A DNA stretch of 64,000 nucleotides from Armillaria gallica (GCA_037576215.1 JBANDB010000007.1:1023001-1087000), one strand, 5' to 3'. Counted from the stretch's first letter, positions 1 to 12,985 are shown. Numbers and translations: made by a program. Notes: generated from the letters alone by a model not told the origin.

Positions 1-859
1 CGTTTTGAATCTCGAAAAATAAAAACAGCTCCTTCTTCGTCCTAACCCTAAAAAACATCAGCTATACAAGATAGAAAAGACAGCTTGACTGGACCCACAG
101 AATACTACCTGGGTGTCATCCAAGTTCAAGCGTACGGCTGCTTCTGCTTGAGTTTCTTGAACAGCGCATCTTTCAAGTCGCTAAATCTAAGGGACCTGGC
201 AAGGTGTCCAATTCCGCTCGCCGTGTCACTGAGTCGATCAATAAAATGCAGAGGTACCAGCCACCGGTGGCGGTAAGCTCATGCCGACGACTTGAAAATC
301 GAGATTTCCCGACAACGATGAGAGCGATAAGAAATTGGAAAGCAGAAGAATTTGATTGAATTTAGCAGCATACGAAAGGTAAATACTAGAAAGCTAGCGC
401 CAAAAGTCGGAGAAGTCCTAGGAAGTTGCAACCTACCTTTAATAACGTGCTGTAATGTATGTAATGTCAGCAAAAGAAGAATCGGGCGATAAGAAGTACA
501 TACTATAAGGAAAGTTCGTTCAGATCCTTCTCGAGACCCTCCACAGCTTAGAATTCAAGTTTCACGTTGCCCGTACTTCATCTGGTGTTGTTATCACCGC
601 CAGGAAATTGGGGCGAGTTTCGAGCGAATGGACATACACCACCAAGGACGTCCTATTTACTCAGCCGCAACGGCTGTCAAGACGCAAAGAAGACAGCCTG
701 GGGCACAGTGTCGAATTAGACTAATACCGTTTCTTGAACGTCGACTATTCCTCAGAAGAAATTGATCTTAAACCAGATTCAATGAGAGAAGATGAATTGA
801 AAGCTAAAAAAACATACCAGGGACATGGCTGGCGTCCACGCCGTATGTCATGGACTGAT
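1..859. other. No gene recognised at left edge
   Basis: Short open frames occur on both strands, but none has a recognisable domain, a convincing start, or a matching copy elsewhere in the window. The stretch could hold decayed exons of the neighbouring repeat family. Confidence 0.4.
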
Positions 860-2320
860 TATGGAGGAACAATTAGCCCAACACACGATCAGCACAAGGA
901 CTCCGTGACGTACTTTGTAGCGCTACCCTTCCGTACAAATTAAAGGCTGCACAAGGATGTGAAGCGGCATCAACTGAAAATCGAGCCTCAGTACAGCACG
1001 AATTTAGAAAAAGGATGAAGGTAACATACCATACGCCCTGCCTTCGTACCTTGTGAGCGTTCGGCAATCCTGCACGCAGTTTGGTCAGCGAACGAAGTCG
1101 ACGCGCAGACTTGGCAACATACCTCGAAACCGACCGATGTCCCTCGGGCACCTAACCACACAACACTGAAGGTCCTCCTTCCCCAGTTACGACCCCTGCC
1201 CGCTTTGGAGAATGGCTGTCGAGCGACCACAGCTCGCTAGTTGTACCGCTAAGCTTGCCTGCAAGGATGGAGGGATGTCAAGGCCTGAGTCGTAACGAGC
1301 TTGCATGGGAGAGCATGTTCAAAAGATTAGTCTTCCCACACCATGCGGCAACGTAGCCTCCGAGAGTCCAAACCCTCCCCTGCCGCGACAGTTCATAACG
1401 TGCTAGGTCCGCCTTTTCATGCATCTTGGTCGCCGGAACGTAGTATACCGGTGCGAAGTTCGACCCGCCCTGTTGGGAGTAAATGACATAGACTGCATGA
1501 AGGTTGGTCAAGGATACCCGACTAGGGAGTCAATAACGTACCTCGTAACACTGCACTTCGTTCCTTCGACACCGATGGGTCGTCTCCTTGAGGCAGGCAC
1601 TGTCGCCAGAAGGAAGAAGACAAGGGATTTTGAGGTTCGTATTCAGACCCGCTCCCAGGGTCGGAGTGTATTAGTGGTACGGACCGAGCGCGATAAGTAT
1701 GTTGTCTTGGTGCAATCTTAGTCCCGCATAATAAAGTTGAGGATAGTGCTAATGAGAGACCGGAGAACTGCATGGATGGGATCAAAGGGAAGACGCGAGA
1801 TGCTGGCGGATCTGGATGAGAAAGTCTGTTAGCTATAGAGGAGTAAAGTAAGCATCGACATCTCACCTAGAATTTGGCACGAAACTCTTTTACACGCCGC
1901 TGCACATCCGAGTAGGGGCCCCAAATTATCTGAATCACCCTCTTCTTCCCAGATTCGCCTCCGTACCATGCATCGAGCTCGCCAGAACGCGGTACGTTGT
2001 CTCAGCACAAATTCGACACGATAATTTTGAGGTTGAGGTCTTTCTTCGAACGAGATGTTTATCACTGACGCAGGGACACAGTAGAAAGAACGGATTGCTG
2101 AGGGAAGAAAACGATGAGCATTGGAGGGAAGAGGATCGACGCGAGAGTTTCGAAGAGCTGTTTGGTCATGGCCACAAACAAACCCTGCCTTCCCTCTCAC
2201 CACCACCACCACGGATCTCATGAACGTCCTCGACGTCGCGCTCAATGCTCGAGCTTGCGATATATCATGTTCGCCTAGCTCATCACAGCGGCACTTGGAG
2301 GCTGACAAGAGTCGATGACC
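860..2320 (-). pseudogene. Decayed copy of unrecognised intron-rich family G1
   Basis: Minus-strand peptides typical of the window's G1 family can be read here. YYVPATKMHEKADLARYE lies near 1,400-1,460 and YRVLASSMHGTEA near 1,950-2,000, each just downstream of an intron-like boundary. The block around 880-1,150 aligns by eye with 44,640-44,860, sharing the sequence around the ACGTACTTTGTAGC motif and the run of exon edges after it. Reading frames change between exons and stops interrupt them, so this is a relic. I do not recognise the family. The exon style, with the minus-strand donor GTACGT and an acceptor CAG preceded by CTGAC, suggests a spliced protein-coding gene rather than a non-coding repeat. 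Confidence 0.5.
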
Positions 2321-3487
2321 TTGAGGCTAGTAAGCGATTTGTTTCGTAGGCCAGGCCCCTTGTTTCGATTACAAGACGCCGCCCGTGACGTTACCTCTTA
2401 CGATAGGCATACACACACACCGTATCTGACCACCTCCGACATCGCTGTCTTTAGATCTCAACAAATGGATGAACCCACGCTCACCTTGTACTTGGGATGG
2501 AGAAGTCTTGACATGCATTGATCCGGTAGGCTTCCCTGGACCTTTTCCAATGACAATCTTGGTGCTAAATAAGACACAAGCTCTCCGTTTCATGGTCCAG
2601 TACAAGCTGCTTGTCGATGTTGGAGGATTCCGAATATCAGGTTGTTGCAAAGAGGGCGGACGGAGGTGGCCATAAACCCCAGTGGCAATAAGTGGCGTAT
2701 CTTGATAGTCAGAGTACTATGTTCGGGTGCTAGTGAGTCTTCGAGTACTTCTGCCGATTCCCTGCTCAGACTTTCTGCCTGTATCAGATAACCGAGCTCA
2801 CTGATGTGATAGAACGAATGGTATTAGCCGTCCCGGAATCACGCTCTTATGTTGTGGCTGCGATACTCCCGATGCTGGCCAGAGCTACCGAAGGTCGAGG
2901 ACGTCTTGGCGGAGCAGAGTGTAACAATATCAATTGCGATTAGCTCTGTAATCGTCCAGTTTCGTCGATTCTAAAATACACTCAAGCTCGCATCGTTGAT
3001 GTCGATCAGAAAAGATCTCATTTGACATACCAAGGCGAATCTGGCGAAGAGTACCAAGCGCTAAACAGACTAGTCAGCCTCTTCGTCGACAACAGGGTAT
3101 GTATCCCTTCGGCCGTGGCCGGGGAGCGTCAATGACGCTGTGTGTACAAGCTCCTTTCGTTTTTCTCTGCTCCGGATACTGCTGTTGCGACTGGGAACTC
3201 TATACCTGTCTCAGTAGTGAGCTGCAGCTGTGCTTCGACAGTTAATTGTCGTATTATCATATATGTTTCGCTGATCTTACTTGTTCTGATTTACGTTCGG
3301 CACATCTCTCGGATCGATGTTACTGCCCGCCTGCCCTGCCCAGCCCCATGTTACTTGATGGTATGGAGCTCGAGGTTGTCACTACCCACGGTCCGTCGCA
3401 TCGGCAAGAATTACTCCGCGCAAAGCGCTGCAAAGCACATAGCCAAGAACGATTCTTTTGTGCCTTTCGAGTAAACATATGTCCTAG
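2321..3487. other. Stretch without recognisable gene
   Basis: No domain, intact gene or mobile-element end is visible. A short CA-rich tract lies near 2,410. A 110-codon plus-strand frame near 3,142-3,474 has no family resemblance and overlaps another frame, so I do not call it. The right end abuts the 3' end of the minus-strand membrane-protein gene. Confidence 0.4.
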
Positions 3488-4555
3488 CTAACAATTGGGA
3501 GTATCCACAGAAATCGATCTATTCTTCAGCCTGGAACTCCCTGAGCCATCAGACGGTGGCATAGACTCAAGGATCTCCGCTAGTTCATCAGCTGTAATCA
3601 GTTCCATCCTATCGGCCCAGTCACTCCTCCGACTTTTATGAATGAGTTCCTTCACCATTTCTATTCTCCGCGGATATCTCACCATCGTTCCTTCAACCTT
3701 TTCTACCACGCAGTCATACATCTGCAAGCATCGTGTCGAGTAGTTGCAGAGAGCCAATAGAGCGACAGAGGACAGCAGCAAACATGCGATGAGCAAGCTC
3801 CCTGCAGTCGATGCATTAGTGGCAAGAGCGGCAGATGCATAAACCAACAGTGTGGCGACCCCTATACCAAAGCTCTCTTCGGCAGTCTTGTCCCGCAACC
3901 ACTGGCCTGCTGTCGCCGTCTTGAGGTTATTTATCGACCCATGCAAATGGACCCAGCGATCCTGACTGAGAAGCACGAAGAGGTCAAGCTCTCCCTCCTC
4001 TTTCGCACCCTTCCAATCCTTTCGACTTCTCCGCTTTATAACGACGACATTGATCATTCTAGCGAGAATAAGCATCCCAAGGACTGCCAGCGCCCACCAG
4101 TCTTTGATGGCTCCAAGGAACGCGAAGACGATGATGGTCAATACTGGACAGAGAAAGTATAGTAGGGCTGCGCGAGCTCCAGCGACGAAGATGGGGGAGA
4201 GATCGATGCCGTAAAGAGGGATTTTGAATGTATTGCAGGAGCGATGCTTTGAAGATACCCTAGCAGTAACAAGGCAGCCGGTGCGACTGATGTCCTGCAG
4301 GTATCTGACTGTCGCTGGATTTTCGACACGGAAAATGTTTCCAGTGGTCATCGAGCCAGTCATTGGAAACTCGCCACGATTGACGTCGTCGGCAGATTGT
4401 TGTGTGTGCATGCCTGGTGCAAGGACAAGAATGTCGAGGTAGGATGCTGTACCCATCAGGGCTGTCCTCAAAGCGACAGCAGAAAGATCTGCTAGGGCGA
4501 CGAGCCCCGCGGCATCGAGGGTGACAGAACCTGGATGAGAGGAAGTGTTAAACAT
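3488..4555 (-). CDS. Four-helix membrane protein of unknown function (paralog 1)
   Basis: Intact 355-aa frame with an ATG start. It has an acidic, soluble N-terminal part of about 115 residues, which includes LVLAPGMHTQQSADDVNRGE. Four hydrophobic segments follow, at about residues 121-148, 152-172, 229-246 and 252-270. The loop between helices 2 and 3 carries the conserved VVIKRRSRKDWKG and LLSQDRW motifs, and a basic cytosolic tail follows helix 4. A close paralog is divergently encoded at 6,415-7,434, and conservation covers nearly the whole length, which supports both as real genes. The sequence just before SVTLDA (CATCCAG) also resembles a 3' splice site, so the true N-terminus may come from an upstream exon I could not place. 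Membrane location is inferred from the helices. I do not recognise the family. Confidence 0.75.
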   Translation of the reverse strand: MFNTSSHPGSVTLDAAGLVALADLSAVALRTALMGTASYLDILVLAPGMHTQQSADDVNRGEFPMTGSMTTGNIFRVENPATVRYLQDISRTGCLVTARVSSKHRSCNTFKIPLYGIDLSPIFVAGARAALLYFLCPVLTIIVFAFLGAIKDWWALAVLGMLILARMINVVVIKRRSRKDWKGAKEEGELDLFVLLSQDRWVHLHGSINNLKTATAGQWLRDKTAEESFGIGVATLLVYASAALATNASTAGSLLIACLLLSSVALLALCNYSTRCLQMYDCVVEKVEGTMVRYPRRIEMVKELIHKSRRSDWADRMELITADELAEILESMPPSDGSGSSRLKNRSISVDTPNC

Positions 4556-6414
4556 GTCGAGAAAGTGTCGAACGTTGTGGCGACGAGGACGACTTGAAGT
4601 GGGGATCAGACGCAGGGCTCTTTATGAGGCACCAGAGTTCAAGTACAAGATGCTGTTGTATTAGTTCTCGGGGTCGGGAAATTGTTCCCGTAGTTTTGAT
4701 CTCACGGTTATCTGCCTCCAATATCAGAATCAATATCAGAACGTTGAGCTTACGTGTCTGAATTGATGCCCGCCTGGTTCATTGGTGAGCGACCCTTCCA
4801 TCAACTGCGCAAAGCTGTGGCGTCTGTAGCATTTGATAGTTGAGAAGAATCACGATCTCGTGTTTGTGACGCCTAACCTTGCAATTGTCAGTGAAGCAAC
4901 GCGTGCGCTTTTCAGTACGTACCAATTGCGGATGATCCTAACCAAAACGAGTCAAGACCTAGGTCAAACCAAGCTGAGGAATGAAGGCCACGATCCTCAA
5001 GTAGTCACTCGAAGCTGACGAGGGCTTTGGGATCCGACACACATTAGAATCAAAACAACTCTTCCTTGAATGTAAGGGTTCACCTTGCTGTGGGTCCGTA
5101 AATATCTGTTGACGAGTTTGCAGAGCGCTGAGGCCGAGGCGCCGTGATGCTACTGGCAGGCAAAATTGTATCACGTGTGCTGGGCATCAGCTTGAGTAGC
5201 GCCCTCCGCTCTTGAAAGTTGTATGGAAAGTGCGAGAAGCTGTTAGGCATTGCCTCCCGGTGCTTGCCCTGTGCGGCGGGCATCTCGTAAGCTGCCAGTG
5301 TAACGGAGTTTTGATCGCTTCTGCTCTCCCAGCTAGAGGGCGGAATTATTTGTGCGTTAAAATGAATATACTGTTATAATTTTCGTCAGCTCATGGACCA
5401 TTAGATCCTCACTGAGTTGCGCTAAAAAATCAACATACATTCCAACCAGAGGACACTCATAATTGCGGTGACAAGACGAGATGGAGCCTAATCAGAGGAG
5501 AGTCAAGAAAGATAGTAGAGCTGGGCGGGTCCTCAGAGTATGATATGTGAAGCAGCATGCCAGATGTAGAATTCTGGAGATGACTATGCTAGTCAAAGGG
5601 GTCGAAGGAGCATCGGCTTATTCGGTCCGTCTTCCGACCAGCTTTTACCGTGGCACGCTCTCTCTTTTATGTCTTTTATCCTATGCTCCGTCTATCCATC
5701 TCGGTTAGTCTTTCGAATACCGGGACATGACTCTCCCCCAATGGAAGCAAGGTGGGGCTGCCCCGTGGACGATCGTCGATGATACAAATCCAAAGGCGGC
5801 TCAAAAGTTCAAGTCTTAGCTGACATCCGATGATTCCAATCATCCAAACTGGTCGCTCTTGTTGTCACAGTTCTACTCTTTTAAAGTTGATAAGCGAACA
5901 GGGATCAAAGACGGCGTCGTCGTTAACTCTTGTCCCGCGGAACCAACCGCTGCCTGTCAGTGGTTCACGACTAGACTGACTGATCGAAAGCTATTCTCAA
6001 CGTCGATTTGGAGAGTTTCGGCACCCGTATAAGACTGGTATATCCATTCCCTGACCGACATTTCTTTACTTTTGTATACTTTACAGCTTTCTATCCAAAT
6101 TGAGGGTATCAGTACAGCCTCCTCGTCCATTGTGCTGTTAATACTTCTGACCTTGTAATGCAGGACTTGATTAGGACTAGCATTACGTTGCGGGCTATGC
6201 TACTAAGCACGTTGATCGACTTAACGATTGACGCGATACAGCATCTTTCGCAACAATAGATTCCCGTGCTGTAAAGGATACATTGTTCTTCTTTACAGCA
6301 TCATACAGCAATAAAATCAGCAGATCCTGACTCCACGGTCCCTTCCACGCCTCGTGTTCCTCATCAGTACCAACTACACACCCCCATGAACTTTGCTCCC
6401 TTCCTCCGTTCCTC
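4556..6414. promoter_or_regulatory. Divergent intergenic region between the two membrane-protein paralogs
   Basis: About 1.86 kb separates the 5' ends of the two paralogs. No convincing gene is visible here. The region must hold both promoters and possibly unplaced first exons, since both paralogs start close to splice-acceptor-like sequence. I could not identify specific elements. Confidence 0.4.
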
Positions 6415-7434
6415 ATGTTTGACTTCCACCAGTTTCGCGAGCTTCCTCTCATTTTAACTATCTCAAGTCCCATAACCCTCGAAGCCGCAGGGCTTCTCGC
6501 TCTCGTAGACCTCCCCGCTGTCACACTGAGGACGGCGCTAGTCGGAGGAGCCTGCTTCCTCGATGTGCTTGTCCTGGTACCGGGCATGCATAAACAACAG
6601 TGTGCTGATGAAATAAACCGGGGAGAATTTCCTACGACTGGCGCGATGACCAGTGGATACGTATTTCGCGTTGAAAACCCCGCTACTGTGAGCTTCCTGC
6701 AAAGCATTGGCCAGATCGGACACCTCGTCACGGCCCGGGTGTCCCAAAACCCTTCCCAGAACACTGATATATCCCTCCGAAATCGAACGCTCCAGTCGTT
6801 GTTCGTCGCCGGTGTTCCCGCGACTATTCTGTACTTCCTATGTCCGATATCAACTATATCGGTGGTCGTGGTCCTATGTGTTATCGGGGACTGGTGGGGA
6901 GTTGGCGCACTAGGGATGTTCGTTTCAGCCAGGCTGATCAATGTGGTCGTCATTAAGCGGAGGAGCCAGCAAGGATGGAAAGGTGCTATAGAGACTGGCG
7001 ACGGGGATCTGCTCATCCTGCTGAGCCAAGATCGTTGGGTGCGTCTGCAGGGGACGATAAACGATCTGAAGGCTGTAACGGCAGGCCAATGGCTGCGGGA
7101 CCTTTCAGCTCCAGAGAACTTTTCTGTAATGTTCGCCACAATGATGGTTTATTCATCCGCCATCCTCGCCTTTAATGCATCGACGGAGGGAAGCTTGCTT
7201 ATAGGAGGCTTGCTACTTTGCTCTGTCGCCCTCTTAACCCTGTGCAATTCGTTGACTCCATGTTTGCAAATGTACGACTGTGTTGTGCAAAAGAAAGGAG
7301 AGCCAGAAAAGTACAATCGGAGGTTGGACATGGCGAAAAAGCTGGTTTTAGAGAGCAAGAGGGAAGATTGGGCTGTTGGCATGGGTTTAATTCATCCCAA
7401 GGTTGGTTCAACCGATCGACCGGTTACTGTGTGA
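6415..7434 (+). CDS. Four-helix membrane protein of unknown function (paralog 2)
   Basis: Intact 339-aa frame with an ATG start, clearly homologous to the minus-strand gene at 3,488-4,555. Shared motifs in order are ITLEAAGLLALVDLPAVTLR, LVPGMHKQQCADEINRGEFP, VFRVENPATVSFLQ, INVVVIKRRSQQGWKG, LLSQDRWVRLQG and CLQMYDCVVQK. Predicted helices lie at about residues 130-157, 160-180, 237-253 and 259-277. The C-terminal tail is shorter than in paralog 1 and lacks its last ~20 residues. A long antisense frame over the same interval is a shadow. An upstream ATG at 6,386 opens a different frame that stops soon after. Function is unknown; an inverted duplication of one ancestral gene is the simplest origin. 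Confidence 0.75.
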   Translation: MFDFHQFRELPLILTISSPITLEAAGLLALVDLPAVTLRTALVGGACFLDVLVLVPGMHKQQCADEINRGEFPTTGAMTSGYVFRVENPATVSFLQSIGQIGHLVTARVSQNPSQNTDISLRNRTLQSLFVAGVPATILYFLCPISTISVVVVLCVIGDWWGVGALGMFVSARLINVVVIKRRSQQGWKGAIETGDGDLLILLSQDRWVRLQGTINDLKAVTAGQWLRDLSAPENFSVMFATMMVYSSAILAFNASTEGSLLIGGLLLCSVALLTLCNSLTPCLQMYDCVVQKKGEPEKYNRRLDMAKKLVLESKREDWAVGMGLIHPKVGSTDRPVTV

Positions 7435-7479
7435 TCAGTGAGTCTATCGTTGCAAACTGTTACGCAAAATAAATTTAAC

Positions 7480-10200
7480 TATTGAGAAGGGCAGAACCCG
7501 ACAAAATGACCTCCTCTGACCATTCTCTCAATAATACTCACGCCGCTCCTCATCTATCTGGTCGACTCACTCGTGTTTGCTGTGGAAGGAAGATCGGTGC
7601 TGTAATGGTGGCCGGGATGAGCACACATTCTTGCGGCTATGGCGCTGTAGTAGACTCGTTAGTAGAAGGAACCGATAGAAGTTATGATGAGACTCGCCAG
7701 TACAACACCAGTAGGGCGATGAATCGAATGCAGACCAGTCAGTCTTGATAGTCGAATCTGGGCTTATCGCTAGCCATTTGAGCGGATCCATTGCAAACCT
7801 GTAAACATGGCGTCAGCGAGAACAAGACAATCGGGAGATATCGCGCACCTTTCGGTACGCTAAGCGAATGGCTGGGTAGCCGGCCATGCGTTTGAATCGT
7901 CAATCTTCGTGTCGTGAAAACCCTCCCCTCCATCGCGACCCTTGTCGCTGTTCAAACATTCATTGACGGCTTAGCACAGTGGGTGGTGCGTAACCGGCGT
8001 GTGAGAGCGCGTCCGACAAAGGTGGCAGGTCATGGGCAACGTGTATTGGTGGGCAGCTGGTTTGAAGGAAAATATTGTGCGCAGGTTACAAGCAAGAAGT
8101 GATCGATATCACGCCCTTCACGAGTGGAAACATTCTTCTCCTCAAATTTGCCACTACCTAGTGTCATCTACAAATCTCCCTGCTCAGACATGAGATCTTG
8201 AGATACAAAAACCACCAAAAATACTGGTGCCAACTGGATGCCGATAGGTCATGCAGACGCTGGGAAAGGAGAAGGTTTTTAATACGCGGATTGAGTCAAC
8301 AGTGTACGACTTACTGTGATTAAAGACGAAGCCCACTGGATCCTTCATGAGCATAGGGGAACTTATGCCCATCCTTTTACCAACTCCAGGTATGTACTCC
8401 TGCAATTTGCTCGCTGGGACACGGTACGTTGTCCAGCGCAAATTCAAAGATGTCCATGGAGGAATATCTATAAGAGATCAGCGAACAAGAGATGGGATGC
8501 TGGTGAATCTAGGTGGGCATGTTAACCGGAGAGTGAAAGTGATCCCGACAGCTATATTCGACGCCAAAGCGAAATAAAAGATGTCTCGTAATACGTACAG
8601 GTGGTTGTACATCCGAGTACGGGTCACACCGCATCTCGCTCGCCAGAACGGTGCAAATTGGACGCTTTGTTTTGAGCTCGTTCGAACGAGACAAAGATTG
8701 TCAACTAGGGTAAGACACGAGATACAGACTTGACAAGCTTGAAGAGCGGATTGCTGGGAAGAACGAAATTGTCGACGTCCATTGATGCCTTGCATGACGA
8801 CATTTGTCTCGTTCAGCTGCGTGCTGCTTCTCGTCCAAGAGTTCATTATATATATTATGACTGGAGGGCCTTCAGCTGGATGTCTTGATAGTGAAGGAGG
8901 TGCAGGTCAGAAATATTGTCAAATAGCTACAAAGATTAAACATACCTTTTCTTCCCTTGGCGTCGGTTTCTCGGAATCCCTTCCACCCGCCGCACGATGA
9001 ATCTTTTCTAGAGCTTGCCATTGCGTCCCTGTACTTTGTACCGTCGACCACGAACAGCGTCTCTTGCTTGCAAATCACTAGGTGCCTTGTCCCGTCCGTG
9101 AGACGATCGAGCGTGTCCTAGGCAGTTGATCGCGTACTAGTTGGCCCGGTGTGCAATGTTTTCTTTACGGGTCTTCTCGCTGACTGAGTATCACCATTGG
9201 TGTGCACCGAAGAACGTCGCGCCATCCGTCGAGGGTGATGATGGTAAGAGTCGAAGGAACATGGGAGCTGACACAGATCCCACTACGCTCCCTCCCACGT
9301 GTCATTCAAGTGCGCGACGTCGAGGGCGATATGGAAGAAAAGAAGGAGAATAATATTGATGATACTGCTGGCGGACAAAAAGTAAAGACAACAAAGCGTG
9401 ACGCAAAAGAATAAAGGTTATCGATAAAAGTTCTGGAGAAACTCGCGGTAAGAAGGAAAGAACCATGCAAGACTGCATGAGCAGCCAAGGTATTCTCTGA
9501 GTCAAGGGTGCTCGAACAAGCGGGGCCTTTCCCCAGTTGTGCCGAACCGAGACTAGTTGTTGTATAGGCCCAAAAGTATTGCATGATTCTTGACGAGGAC
9601 GCGTTAGAATCAAAGGACGCCAGTCAGAAAACCCGGGGGAAAGAAATAACGCACCATACACAAAGAGCCACTCGACGTCGAACACCACACACCCCATGCC
9701 ATCCGTCTCTTCATTCAGCTGCACGGGATGAAGCTAAGGACAGCGTCGAGTTCAGCCATCCACATCTTGAAGGTCGGCATAAATACTCAGAAATCATCGA
9801 TAGCACGAGAATACCATGGATCCTGGACCAATTTTTACGGGAAAAGGAAACCGAAACCGACGTCAATGGCGTGGATGTAATCGAGAAATCGCCTACGTTG
9901 GGGCTCTTGTCCTCAGGGATGGCGCGCAGCATGATGATCTTTCACGTCGGAATATCTGTCGTAACACTCTGATTAAAGGGAAACACGTCGTACATGCTCC
10001 TAGGTATCAGTTAGAGGTGTTGAACGTTAATATCGATAGAGGAGGCATACCTTCACGTAACTACGCGATTTTATCCGAATAGATAAGAATTGAGAACATA
10101 AGATACAACAAGCGACAAGATGATGGTGAGAAATATCGGGGTAAGACTTTGGAGGAAATGGTTAGAAGGAAAATGGAGGTGATTCCTCTTTGGGTCCGGC
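7480..10200 (-). pseudogene. Decayed G1/G2-family remnants, minus strand
   Basis: Minus-strand exon remnants are scattered here. The peptide TYRVPASKLQEYIPGVG lies near 8,380-8,430 and is a relative of the VPATK exon seen near 1.4 kb. A second such exon lies near 8,630. An intron-like stretch with donor GTATGT lies near 8,890-8,950, followed by an exon carrying NELLDEK. A further piece near 9,750-9,800 resembles the 3' part of G1. The segment near 7,860-8,050 resembles 17,890-18,000 and 18,830-19,000. Frames are broken throughout. Family and function are unknown. Confidence 0.4.
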
Positions 10201-10449
10201 GAGTCGGCAAATTCCTTTTTTGCGATTGCCAGCCCCACCCTTGCACCCAATACGTTCCGAATAGGCGCTACGCCTTCCCTTCACTAACGCCACGTATCGC
10301 GCTCCCACAATAATATTAGCATGCTACACCGATTTTGCGTCAAGACCACATATCACGCGTCTGTTCGACATGAACGGGACCACCATCTCTACATAAAGTC
10401 GTTCGGTTATTCTCCCAAGTGGCTGGGGTTCGAGGTATGCCATAAAGTT

Positions 10450-12700
10450 TGTGCATGGATGTCTCTTTGCTAATTACACTGCGCGAAGATCACGGATGGC
10501 ACTCGCAGGCCTGACTGCAAGGTGTATGGCGTTGCTCCATCCTTTTCTGACCTCGTGTACTGTTGATCAGGCCTACTCCCACATTTCTTCGACCCTTACT
10601 CTCATCATCCTCGGCAGCCTTGCATCGACGGCGCCCACTTTCTCCAACACTCCAGCACTCACATGCAAGACCGCGACAAGTGACCAAACGAAAAGTAACA
10701 ACTAGAAAGCGGCGCACAAGGCCAACTTGCTGAAGACACGCTCAATCGTCTCAGCGACGTGACGATCAGCTTCTTGGCGGATACGTGAGCTGTCGGTGCT
10801 CAATTTCCTTGTTTGCAGTGGCTAACACGCTTTCACGTAGATCCGCCAGCATCCTGCTCCCATCCAGCCACAACACCTGCTTCAGCCTCAATAGATGGGA
10901 CTAGGATTACGCTAAGACGGTGGCGGCGAGATGCGAGCGAGATGTGGCATTTGATCGCGTCAAAGGATGGCCCTTTGCGACACGCAGGAACGAGGAGTAA
11001 GGCGCTCACTGTTCAATCCACCCTTGCTAAAATCCTTTCTCTCGCTCAGTTGAACGACACGCGGCGGAGGGAGAACGTGCATGTGCGGGAGGGAATGCAG
11101 TCAGATGGGAAGGAGAAGACTTGACTATGAGGACGGTGACGCTCGGCTTGATAGATGATGACGTCGAGGTCCTTGAGTTCGTCACCGTGTGGTACAAGGT
11201 CAGGGTGGTTCGTTGATCACGAGTTTCTCCATCTCTTACCATCACCATCCTCGACAGCGACGTGACTTCCTCCTACACACACATCTTCAACAAACACCTC
11301 AATAAAATACGGCTCAAACGTTTTACTGAGGACGCGCTCAATCGTCATATCAAGACTTAACACCCAGTCAGAGTTCTTGGATTCAGCGACTTGCAAGAGG
11401 CACTGCTCGTGGTCGACAATGTTGAGCACAGTACGGAGTCCTTGAATTGAGGGTCTAGAAGGGTGCTCTGTCCTGTAGCAGACGAAAGGGACCATGTAGA
11501 AGCTCAGCTGAACGATTCTGTAGAGGAGAGAAGCTGACTCCGAGTGAAAAAGGTGCGTCCCAACTTATACCTCAATTACAGCCAGAATATTTATTTCCCA
11601 TAGCGACCTCCCAGTATCGCATTCAAGATGTCTACTGGCAGTCCTGTCCCGTCACGATACGATGAACTCTTGGACATGAAACGACACGAAGCTGCGATAT
11701 GCATACGACATCGCGCGTTTGCAACGTATTTTTGTTCGAGTAGACTCATGGAAGACAAAGTCCAAAAGGGAGGCGGAAAACGACAGCGAGTTCCGGTTAC
11801 AGGACTGGCTGGCAATGGGAAAACATTGGAGAACATTGGAGAGGATAGGACCGGTGAGCATGGTTTCAATCCATGTGGTTTTTTTTTTTTTTTCATCCTC
11901 AGTCAATGCAGGAGAATCCGGAAATACTCTGACACGCAATACATCTTAGTATCCCACCTGAATTGATGATCTCATCGATTACCTCTGCGATAACAAAGAC
12001 GCGCTCGTCGCCTGTTCTTTTATCTACCGACTATTCTACCTCCGTACCCATGTGCACCTTTTTGCAGTATCGAGCTAAAGCACACGCCCAACGACAAGCC
12101 GTCCTCCAAAAATGTCCTTCCTCACATCAGGAAATTCGCCACACGCTGGGGTTCGGATATCACCCTATTCCTATCTTCGCCGCCACCTTAATATCCGTGG
12201 TCCCTACACCGCCTCATGTCCCAGCTTCGCGGATTGGCGAGTCTCTGGTAGAGCTTGGGAGTCTCGTGAGTTCGCTTCCAAAGATCAACAAGACATCGAT
12301 GTGTGGGACGTCATTTCATGCTTCCGTTGTCATCCATGGGTGGGAGCTACGAGCGGTATATGTTGATTCCCTCCGCAGGCTTTGTATCACGTATATCCCC
12401 CTGGCGAATACCTTTGTGTGCGTGCAGCATCAAGGTAATTGATATTTGGGTTCGTGAAACGGGTGGGTGAAGCCATTATATTTCTGTATAACGTGCACTG
12501 ATGATTTGGGTAGGGATCGACTGGGATTCTTCAGAGCCCTCGTCTCTGGGCAAGACATTTGCGCAAGAGGTAAGGCAACTAGCAATCATCTGCACCTCAT
12601 CTCGTTGATGCCCCTCTCAGCAGTCAATTCTGTGTTTTTGACTATGTTCGTATTCGGGGTTGCATAGTCTCTTCTTCCATGGAAGAGGAAAGGCATGAAA
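10450..12700 (+). pseudogene. Inverted, decayed copy of unrecognised family G2
   Basis: This stretch carries, on the plus strand, exons that elsewhere in the window lie on the minus strand. The segment near 11,220-11,330 encodes a relative of the TIITLDG exon seen at 28.1, 35.8 and 38.05 kb. It is followed by an intron-like stretch (GTGCGT to ATAG, about 11,551-11,600) and then the RYDELLDMKRHEAA exon, whose counterparts are at 27.7, 35.5 and 37.8 kb. The sequence near 11,040-11,100 is the reverse complement of the 15,570-15,620 motif. Poly-T near 11,880 lies in the next intron. An open frame at 12,112-12,366 could be a further exon. Stops and frame changes argue for a relic. I cannot name the family. 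Confidence 0.45.
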
Positions 12701-12985
12701 AGGGTGCGCGCGGGCGGATATTGCAGACGTGTGAGGTCCTAGGGCTACAATTCGGGCGGTATGATACTGGGAACAATTTCTAAGGTAAATAACTTTAAGC
12801 ATGGCTACGTCATTGCGTGACAAAGGGATGCACCAGCACATAATCCGAGTCGCGTTTGTACGTGAGAAAGAACGGGTTAAAATCATCTGAGTATTCTACG
12901 GAGCTCGACTCGGAGTGTGATAGAACCCAGTCTTTAGAATATTATTCGAATATAAGTCAGCAACAGTACCCATGAAAACGTTCTT

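Noticed and set aside
6195..7139. 314-codon minus-strand frame
   Set aside because: Antisense shadow of the conserved membrane-protein gene at 6,415-7,434; only the plus-strand frame is conserved with the paralog.
11876..11896. Poly-T run as a retroposed poly(A) tail
   Set aside because: It lies inside an intron-like gap shared with other copies that lack the run, and no target duplication flanks it.
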